DNA of 32,173 nucleotides from JBBQVK01 sp038211735 (GTDB taxonomy: Bacteria > Patescibacteriota > Gracilibacteria > Absconditabacterales > Absconditicoccaceae). Where the stretch lies: contig JBBQVK010000004.1 of assembly GCA_038211735.1 (NCBI GenBank), positions 1 to 32,173 of the forward strand, read 5' to 3'. The notes under the pieces were generated by a model. The model had not been told where the DNA came from. It made no database searches and worked only from the letters and a program-made list of their open reading frames with translations. Positions 25,654-32,173 of the stretch are shown piece by piece (the first letter of the stretch is position 1; each line of letters opens with the position of its first letter). The position numbers and the translations under genes are program-made.

Positions 25654-26262
25654 TTATTGTTGAGTATGATCCATACTTCCTTCACCGAACAGTCCTTCAT
25701 AATCTTTTTTTGCTTGATCGAAGCCGCGCTCGTGATGTGTATGGTCAGTCTCTTGTTTCACTGTTACAGACTGGCTTTTCGATTGTTTCTTCCATTGCAC
25801 TCTTGCGCTCACGACTGTCCATGCTATTCAAAGCACAACATAGACGCCGATGATAAGGTATCCAGTAGTTGTAGATATCCTTACGCTGAAGTTCTGCTTG
25901 AGAAGAGTAGCAGTATCGCCGACACTAAAAATACTCATCAATACGACGAACAACAAAAATGTATTTACAAGCATGTCATTAGCAGTAAACCCGAAAAGCT
26001 GATGTACCATTTTCTTGAATTTGAAGCTAGTGTTCCACGCTATCATACTTCAGATGGTGATGAGGAGGAGAAACCAAGTCTTTACCATAAATTTGTTGAA
26101 AATAGTATAGGCATCTACTTGTGTCGAACTAAGTTGATTAATTTTGATCAGAGGGAAAAGGAGTAACAAGATCAGCAACGCCAAAAGGTAGAGTATAAAT
26201 GCCTTTTCGCGAATGGTATATCTCTGCCATTTCTGACCGACCTGTGCAGTGACCTTGTTCAT
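25654..26262 (-). CDS. Polytopic membrane protein of unknown function
   Basis: The 202-aa product has a basic N-terminus (about 1-20), then hydrophobic helices at about 22-42, 60-75, 95-113 and 127-150, and a hydrophilic C-terminus rich in Lys, Gln and His (KKQSKSQSVTVKQETDHTHH). Two TGA-Gly codons join the parts (ITI-G-SMIAW and VVL-G-IAW). It lies 66 bases after a VirB2/TrbC-like gene on the same strand, so both may belong to an envelope or secretion apparatus, perhaps with the VirB4-type ATPase elsewhere in the window. No family recognised. Confidence 0.65.
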
Positions 26263-26328
26263 GATCTATTGACGTTTGGATAAATAACTTATGTGTTATA
26301 GGAAAACAACTGGTGGTTACAAGAGATT

Positions 26329-26757
26329 TTATAGTTCTAAATTGTTATAATCGTCAGGATTTTGGGTAGGTTGTGCTGCTTCATTGGTTGGTATAGTTGG
26401 ATAGAGTTGGCTTGGCCTCACATTAGAGTTGCTTGAATCTTTCCCGAAATTAAGCACAGCTCTCGCTACTTTGGTTGCTTGATTGAAAATGCTTTGTGCA
26501 TTGAATGTTTCATATCCTACGAAATGAGCTCTACTTAGGACGATAGGGAAAAGGAACAGAATGATGATAGTAAGCACGATTCATAAGATCATATATCTGA
26601 TACTGTTCCATGCTTTTTTGATCTTATCAGAATCTCCTGACGAGAAGATGAACAGAAATATTGCGTAAAAGAATGCATAAAAGCATCCTAAAAATATCAT
26701 GATAATCACGATTGCCAGCAAAGAAAGTATTATCTCCTCAAGACCGCCTTCAAACAT
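26329..26757 (-). CDS. Small membrane protein, VirB2/TrbC-like hairpin
   Basis: The 142-aa product has two transmembrane helices (about 8-38 and 55-78) separated by a short charged loop (SSGDSDKIKKAW). This matches the loop of each hairpin in the triple-hairpin protein at 9011-9988 (SSDERSQKK, NPSNEETMKK). After the second helix comes a soluble tail with Pro/Thr/Asn-rich low complexity (YPTIPTNEAAQPTQNPDDYN). One TGA-Gly (MIL-G-IVL) hides the N-terminal half in the standard code. Starts at ATG 26757. Confidence 0.65.
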
Positions 26758-26796
26758 ACCTAATCTTTAAGGAATAAATATTACTATTAATTTATG

Positions 26797-26840
26797 AAAA
26801 ACCCCCCAAAAGGCAATGGTTCCTTATGTGGGGGATTTTG
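26797..26840 (-). terminator. Rho-independent terminator of the bS16 transcript
   Basis: On the minus strand, CCCCC pairs with GGGGG around an inner AAGG/CCTT hairpin and is followed by TTTTT. It lies 60 bases after the bS16 stop codon. Confidence 0.8.
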
Positions 26841-26900
26841 AGGTAGATAGTATGAAATTATTATTGCTTTCCTCTTGAGACTGTTCCTATGCTTTTGAGC

Positions 26901-27440
26901 TTACTCAGCTTGTTGTTCTTGCTGTGCTTCTGGAGCAGGAGTTGGTTCCTCTTTAGTTTCTGGAAGTTCTACTTTTACTTCTTCAGCTGGAGCGACTTCC
27001 TCAGGTTTTGCTGCTTCTGTAGATGTAGGGAGCTCTTCCTTAACTTCTGGAACAACGTCTGTGACTGGTGTCTCTTCTTTAACCTCTTCCTTCACAGGAG
27101 CAGGCGCAGCCGCTACTGGAGCAGGAGCTTTTGGAGCTCCTTCTTCAGCTGGAGCGCTCTTACTCTTTCTTGTTCTTTCAGTAATTACGATGTACTGCTT
27201 GAAAGAGTCATCGCCTGTGTGTTGGTGCAGGATCTTAGCAACTCTACTGGTTGGCTTAGCTCCTTTTGCAATCCATCCTTTTGTAGCTTCAACATCTATA
27301 TTTACAGAATGTTTCAACGGATCATAGAATCCAAGAATATCTTGGTATCCAGATTGTATAGGTCTTGTGTGCTCAGTAAGTACAATTCTAAAAAAAGGAG
27401 TCTTGTGTCTACCGGCTCTTGCTAGTCTAATTTTCAACAT
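26901..27440 (-). CDS. rpsP: Small ribosomal subunit protein bS16 with a long acidic Ala/Glu/Pro tail
   Basis: The start at 27440 gives the bS16 N-terminus MLKIRLARAGRHKTPFFRIV. The core continues with GYQDILGFYDPLK and SRVAKILHQHTGDD. bS16 is usually about 80-90 aa; here the protein has 179. From about residue 95 it turns into a low-complexity tail of Ala, Pro, Glu and Val with repeats such as APAPV and KEEVKEE. The tail is acidic, opposite to the basic tails of bL27 and NusB. No UGA codons. Downstream of bL33 on the same strand. Confidence 0.95.
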   Translation of the reverse strand: MLKIRLARAGRHKTPFFRIVLTEHTRPIQSGYQDILGFYDPLKHSVNIDVEATKGWIAKGAKPTSRVAKILHQHTGDDSFKQYIVITERTRKSKSAPAEEGAPKAPAPVAAAPAPVKEEVKEETPVTDVVPEVKEELPTSTEAAKPEEVAPAEEVKVELPETKEEPTPAPEAQQEQQAE

Positions 27441-27599
27441 ACGTCCAAAGGTATTCAAAAGATAAAGATGATGCGTACTTTCGGCAGCCGTGTCGAGAGC
27501 ACTATATAGATTATGACTGACATTGTGTGGAGGTACTTTTTTACGAGTACGTTATCTGATGCACGATAAAATTTGATCACGCGATTTCCTGACGATAGA

Positions 27600-27779
27600 T
27601 TAGGTCGTGTGAAGTTTTTTCGTCCATTCGATGAACTTTTCTCTCTTCTGAGTTTTCTTGTCGTACTTCATGAGTTCGAGTTTCTCAGGATCGTTCATCT
27701 TGTTTTTTTGCGTCATATAATGGCTTCCTGTATTAGGATTCCAAATTCTGATCCGCAATCTACTTCCTTTCTTAGCCAT
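27600..27779 (-). CDS. rpmG: Large ribosomal subunit protein bL33
   Basis: A 59-aa basic protein starting MAKKGSRLRIRI, with YMTQKNKMNDPEKLELMKYD and KFIEWTKKL, the order of motifs in bL33. It lacks the four zinc-binding Cys found in some bL33 versions (C-minus type). The start at 27779 is ATG with no Shine-Dalgarno. The plus-strand frame covering this region is a shadow. It lies between tRNA-Met and bS16. Confidence 0.92.
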   Translation of the reverse strand: MAKKGSRLRIRIWNPNTGSHYMTQKNKMNDPEKLELMKYDKKTQKREKFIEWTKKLHTT

Positions 27780-27820
27780 TGTTGTAAGGTAAAGTTTAAA
27801 TTATAAAGTATATTATTTTA

Positions 27821-27938
27821 TGAGAGACGGAGTACGAGGAGCTCTCAAAATATAAGTCCTCGCTTCGTTTCCCCTCACTAACGTTCGTGGACTCAGCTTG
27901 CGGTATATTTTCCTCACTCTCTCGCACTTCGTCTCTCA
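27821..27938. repeat. Large imperfect inverted repeat
   Basis: The left arm begins TGAGAGACGGAGTACGAG (27821) and the right arm ends with its near complement, ctctcgcacttcgtctctca (27919-27938). The arms also share a GAGG…/…CCTC and TATATTTT/AAAATATA block, and the loop is near 27880. Inside, CGAGGA (27835) and TCCTCG (27857) form a sub-hairpin. It lies between the tRNA-Met 3' end and the bL33 start and could be an RNA processing or termination structure. Confidence 0.6.
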
Positions 27939-28008
27939 AACCTTCAAGTTGTCCAATTCAATTTATTTGTACATTCATATTTTACTACCTTCGATAGTTT
28001 GGCAAACT

Positions 28009-28082
28009 TAGCACAGGGCGGAATCGAACCGCCGACCTCGTCCTTATGAGAGACGCGCTCTGACCGGCTGAGCTACTGTGCC
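28009..28082 (-). tRNA. tRNA with CAT anticodon (Met elongator or Ile2)
   Basis: A complete 74-nt cloverleaf: acceptor GGCACAG/CTGTGCT, D-arm GCTC…GAGC, anticodon arm CGTCT-CTCATAA-GGACG with anticodon CAT, T-arm GGCGG-TTCGATT-CCGCC, discriminator A. CCA is not encoded. From the sequence alone it could be elongator tRNA-Met or tRNA-Ile2, whose C34 is modified to lysidine; it lacks initiator features. Confidence 0.93.
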
Positions 28083-28122
28083 ATGATTACATAAGGATTG
28101 CATGACACTGCGTCGGAACACT

Positions 28123-28209
28123 CGGTGAGGGGGGGATTCGAACCCCCGGTACGATTGCTCGTACGACTCGTTAGCAGTGAATTCCGTTCGGCCGCTCCGG
28201 CACCTCACC
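28123..28209 (-). tRNA. tRNA-Ser(GCT)
   Basis: An 87-nt tRNA with acceptor GGTGAGG/CCTCACC, anticodon loop CTGCTAA (anticodon GCT, for AGC/AGT), the long variable arm of tRNA-Ser (CGTACGAGCAATCGTAC), and T-arm with TTCGAAT. CCA is not encoded; discriminator G fits Ser. Confidence 0.95.
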
Positions 28210-28527
28210 AAAATACTACGCAACCTCTCACAACTGCCTTTTTAAGCGCATTTTCTGCGAATAAAAAAAATCTGCAATCAGTGGGGGTCACTATAGGTAT
28301 TTTGGGCTGGAATGCAACCGAAGGTAGATAAAAAATGTATGATAAAAAGTCTCTTAATAGAGCCATTTCTGACTGTTTTCGTTAGTGCAACATACTTATT
28401 TACACATATAAGTCAACTAGGCTTCTTTCTATCTCATAGGCAGTTGGTTTGCAACGGGAGAGTACTTAACTATAGTAAAAAATAATTACGAAGGTGCGAC
28501 GACGTATTTATTTTGTTTTTTGCTAGT
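28210..28527. other. Intergenic region, no gene seen
   Basis: 318 bases between tRNA-Ser (minus) and the 28528 gene (plus). It must hold the two divergent promoters, but I find no convincing -35/-10 pair and no credible frame even with UGA = Gly. Confidence 0.6.
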
Positions 28528-29058
28528 ATGTGAATAGATGATATTGGTCCTCTGGAAGGCGATGCCCAAGAGTCTGGAGGCGGTGCGGTAAGTGAGCAGG
28601 CGGCCGAACGCGTGCGCGAAGATATGAGAAAAGCTGCACAGATTAGAGGACAGATAGTGCAAGCTGCACAACACAATAGACAGTACGCCCAGCTGTTAGC
28701 AATTCTTTTGCAGTATGTAGATGATGATATACTCCTTGGAAATGTTTTCCAACAATTGATAGCGTATAAGATCGAAGCGACAGGAATTTTCGCACAGTTT
28801 ATACCGTTCTTGCAGGGGAAAGCAGATCTCTCACCATATCGCGTGATGTTTGAATCGATCTGGGATCAGGCAATAGCAGTTGATCATACGCCGGAATCGT
28901 TGATAGAGTATATGAACTTATTGAGAAAATGAAGTGAAGAGATTAGAAAGGTTCCTTTGGAAGAGTATCGCGGGATGGTGGGGAGGATGATGGTTATATG
29001 ATCGCGAGCAACAGGAGAGGAAAACGAGTTGACAAAGCTGGAGAATATGATAAACTAA
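28528..29058 (+). CDS. Unknown, mainly helical cytoplasmic protein (176 aa)
   Basis: The frame starts at ATG 28528, and its second codon is already TGA (Gly), so standard-code reading misses the true start. Two more TGA-Gly codons occur near the end (LRK-G-SEE and VI-G-SRA). The first 30 residues are Gly/Ser/Ala-rich. The rest is a series of amphipathic helices (RKAAQIRGQIVQAAQHN, YAQLLAILLQYVDDD, LIEYMNLLRK). No signal peptide or membrane helix, and no family recognised. It precedes the large surface-type gene by 136 bases, which has its own promoter. Confidence 0.6.
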
Positions 29059-29101
29059 TTGCAAAATACCGCTATTTTAAGCCAAATTAATATATTCCAA
29101 T

Positions 29102-29118
29102 CTAGTAGAATTTACTAG
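29102..29118. promoter_or_regulatory. Operator-like palindrome
   Basis: CTAGTA-5-TACTAG, located 6 bp upstream of the -35 box of the next promoter; a possible activator or repressor site. Confidence 0.35.
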
Positions 29119-29124
29119 CATTTT

Positions 29125-29153
29125 TTGACATTTTGTTCTATAGTAGGTATACT
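29125..29153 (+). promoter_or_regulatory. Strong promoter of the large Ig-like protein
   Basis: TTGACA (29125-29130), 17 bp, TATACT (29148-29153); transcription would begin near 29160, 35 nt before ATG 29195. It is the best consensus match in the window. Confidence 0.8.
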
Positions 29154-29194
29154 TTATATAACTCCAAATTTTATATCTAGCCGCTACGTTAAAT

Positions 29195-32173
29195 ATGGCT
29201 AAAACTCAAAGAAAGCATCAGGACTTTTTAGGGATGGCGCACGAAGATATACAACAACTCAAAGTCACTCAAAAAGTGGATGAATTTTCTATGAAGACCT
29301 CACAGGAATTAGCAAACGCATTAGGAGTAGCAGATAAAGTTGCTCCAGTAGATCAGCAAGCAAGATTAAACGCAGTGGCAGCAAAAAACCTCTTAGCAGA
29401 TGCACACAAAAAATTTGAAACACAATGAGCTAATGATAAAGCTTCAGTAGTTTCGAATGTGATAAAAGAGCTTAATGTTGCCTTAAGCGGAGGTAGAGAC
29501 ACACAATCTCATCAAATGATGGATGATCTTTATGCTAGAATTGGTAGATTTTCTTCGCAAGATATTCTCAAAAATGCAAATGGTAAAACTCTTTCTGCTG
29601 AGTCAAAAAGTAAGTTGTATGATCTAGGCATTCGTTCACAAGAGCAGATAGAAGCAGTCAAGTCAGACCATTCTGGGGAAGCACTGAAACTGATAATAGA
29701 TTTACTTAAGACGATGGGCATACCTACGACAGGAATTGAGCCTCTGTTCGGGACTGCTAAAAAAACTAATTGAGTCGTAAACGAAAAGAAGCTAGATGCA
29801 AATAGAGATAAAATACTTGAAGATCTAGATTGATATTTCTCTATTATAATGAGCGACATTAAGAAGGAGTGCGAGAGTAGTTGTGACCTTACTAGAATAG
29901 ACAAAAATAGCAAATACTATGAATCACAGTTACGATCAAAGTATAGAAAATTTGTAGTAGCTAGTTGAGACTTAGATCCAAATGATGTAACAAAAAACTT
30001 TGATACATTTAAAAATAGCGAATATTACACAGAGTTTGTGAATTACTTTTCTCGCGACACAAACCGCATGTGAGAACATCTCAACGAATGAACTGCTGAG
30101 TGAGTTAAGCCGACAGATAAATATAGTATGAGATCAGACGGCGATGATATGTTGATTAAGTTCAACCCAGACAATATGATTGAGAAAGTAGGTCCGCACC
30201 GCATTATTGATAAAAAAGCTTCTTTCATAGGATCAGAATTTTCAGTAAACATTAAAAAATGAGGTTCCGGAAAAACAATTGTCCCAGAGAAATCAAACGG
30301 TGGTAAAACATACACACTCAAAATTCCTAAGAGCGAACTTGAAGGAGCAGATGAGGTGAAAGTCACAACACCTCAGTTACAACCAGAAATCTCATATCAG
30401 TGAGATAGTAAAATAAAAATGGAAGCTCAAACTGTTTGGAAAGAACGTGAAATCAGTATCGAACAAAAAGAACTTAACGATTTGTTGTGAACAGCCTGAG
30501 CTACAGGACCTACTGCTAGTGCAGATCCAGTTACTGAAGAAAAATTGCCTGTGCCGGAGCTTGAGAGCGCACCAATATTTAAAAACGATAGTTTCGTAAT
30601 AAAATGAAAAGTCCCAAATTATGATAAAGAAAAAAAACTTACATTAGCATTAACAATATCAAAAAATACATGAGGCAATTCTGTAGAGAAATTACCTAGT
30701 GTAGTGATAGCTGATAATGGTAGTTTTGAAATACCTCTTAATATTTTTTCTAATGGGATTAAACCAGGAGTCTTCTCAGTTCTTGTTAAAACAAAACAAT
30801 GAACAAAAGAATCTGCAGAAGCAGAAAATGAATATCAGTATTCACCAGATAAAACTCCTTTAGATGTAACAAGTCGGACAGTTGATTGAGCTAAAGTTAA
30901 GATGACTTGAGTAACCTCTCATCCTAATTGATTCCCTGGCGAAATTGGGTTTTGGGAGAACGGAGTAAACTTATATCGTAAAGCTGTATTTAATGAAACT
31001 AAGAACCCAGACGGAAGCTGGATATGCGAATTTAATCTTCCTGATCCTGGGAAATATACCGCTATTGCTTCATTCATTTCTGCAGGGAAAACATGATCTG
31101 ATCGAGAAGACAATATTAGTGAAGTAATTCACGATGTAGAATACAAAAAAGAAAGTTTCCCTGTAATTGACAGTCCAGTAGGCGGAACTGATATTGTCAT
31201 TAATGAACTTGCGCTGGGTGGATCTGCTCAAGATATTGATGGCCCTGTGGAGGTTAAGATAGAGCAAGCTTGAAGAAAATGAAGAAACAATAAACAAGAA
31301 CCATGGAGAAGTGAAAAGATAAATGTTGTTTGAGGAAGACGAGATAGGAAAGTTTTAGATCTAAAGTCTCTCTGATTTATTAAAGGTCCTTTATTGGTAT
31401 CAATCAGACAAGTAATAAAAGGTAAGGAGTTTATTTCTATACCGACAAGATATAAGTTAGATATTCCGGTGGCAGATACTGCGACTATTAGTAATGTAAA
31501 TCATAACCAGAATATATCTAATAATTCCTTTACTATAGAAGGTACAGGCACAATATGAAAGCTAGGCGCACTCGAAATTAGAGATACTACTGGTACGGTT
31601 GTGGGAACACCATATCAAGTATTATGAAGTAAAATTGATGGAAAACGGAAGGTAAATGTAGATCTTTCATCTTTGCCTGAGGGTACCTTTACGTTTAATG
31701 TAAATGTAGGCACAGAAAGTGACCAAGTACAGTTCGAATATACAAGACCGCCAGAAACTATTGCTATTGGTAAACCAACACACAATCAGAAGTTATCTGA
31801 TGAACATTTTGAAATATCTTGAACTGGGACAAAAGGTAAAGCAGCGCAAATTGGAATTGTAGATATAGCAACATGAGCTGCTCACACTATCCCTGCTATC
31901 ACAATAGACTGAAGCTGAAATTGGAAAGTATACGCGCCAAAACTAGCTAAAGGAGCGTATGAAATAACTGCAACCATAGTCGGCGGTGGAGCATTAGCAA
32001 CTCCTGTAAAAATAGATTATGAGCCAGTGCAGAAAGAATTAGAAATTACTGCACCAAAAGGTAATTTAATCAAGGAGGATGAACAAATCACAGGACAAGG
32101 AATTCCAGGTAGAATAGTCAGAATTAGCTATACACCAGTAGGATGAGCTTTAGATACATTTACTACAAGAATA
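29195..32173 (+). CDS. Large Ig-like-repeat protein (5' part, runs off the window)
   Basis: A single frame of at least 993 codons contains 29 in-frame TGA and no TAA or TAG. The first 250 or so residues are hydrophilic and helical (MAKTQRKHQDFLGMAHEDIQ); there is no signal peptide. From about residue 340 the chain becomes strand-rich with repeated β-sandwich-like units, for example FTIEGTGTIGKLGALEIRD, FEISGTGTKGKAAQIGIVD and EQITGQGIPGRIVRISYTP, each followed by a GSW/GNW-type strand and L..G.Y/F (DGSGNWKVYAPKLAKGAYEI). This matches bacterial Ig-like (Big) repeats found in adhesins. Without a signal peptide, export by another route or an internal structural role must be considered. The end is missing. 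Confidence 0.8.

Noticed and set aside
27573..27806. Plus-strand frame over the bL33 region
   Set aside because: The minus strand encodes a full bL33; the plus frame is its complement.

Overview
The window reads as a genome fragment of a Patescibacteria/CPR bacterium that uses genetic code 25 (UGA = glycine), which is known from Absconditabacteria (SR1) and Gracilibacteria (BD1-5). The basis is direct. Many recognisable housekeeping genes are interrupted only by in-frame TGA, and those TGA codons fall on conserved glycines: the MurC P-loop G-T-H-G-K, EF-G, the RNase III dsRBD, SufS and SecF. Every well-supported gene ends in TAA or TAG. Several genes appear only when TGA is read as Gly: the AbiEi-like antitoxin, a 124-aa gene at 254-628, a 123-aa gene at 25234-25605 and the long surface-type protein at the right end. 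The sequence does not decide which of the two phyla it is. Start codons almost never have a Shine-Dalgarno sequence.

Layout. 1-165: an 8-bp tandem repeat array and a terminator. 254-2213: a small unknown gene, a branched terminator, and a CoaB-like/class II aldolase-like fusion with its own promoter and terminator. 2378-7402 (+): a housekeeping run of bL27, bL32, NusB, RNase III, SecF and a SufS-type cysteine desulfurase. 7527-13427 (-): MurC, a membrane protein built of three VirB2/TrbC-like hairpins, a VirB4-type ATPase, and an AbiEi/AbiEii-like toxin-antitoxin pair. 13565-13891 (+): GatC.

13980-19745 (+) is the most interesting part. It looks like a complete ubiquitin-like conjugation system in two transcription units. 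The first encodes a membrane-anchored protein with a duplicated E2-like domain (one copy keeps a candidate catalytic Cys) and a membrane-anchored JAMM/JAB isopeptidase. The second, after a strong terminator and with its own promoter, encodes an E1/ThiF-like activating enzyme and a protein of two tandem ubiquitin-like units. The E1 has a degenerate N-terminal and a conserved C-terminal adenylation half, like the two halves of eukaryotic E1, but an in-frame TAA interrupts it. None of these genes uses UGA in about 1,850 codons, whereas the gene at the right edge has 29 in 993. Transfer or high expression could explain this. The parts recall bacterial Bil/CBASS-type ubiquitin-like systems, but the membrane anchors, E2 duplication and gene layout are unusual.

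19973-21808 (-): two paralogous lipoproteins with internal repeats and a membrane-anchored coiled-coil protein, also without UGA codons. 21920-25605 (+): a small unknown gene, EF-G (fusA) and two small unknown genes. 25654-28209 (-): two membrane proteins (one VirB2/TrbC-like), bS16 with an acidic tail, bL33, a large inverted repeat, tRNA-Met/Ile2(CAT) and tRNA-Ser(GCT). 28528-32173 (+): a helical unknown protein and a large Ig-like-repeat protein that runs off the window.
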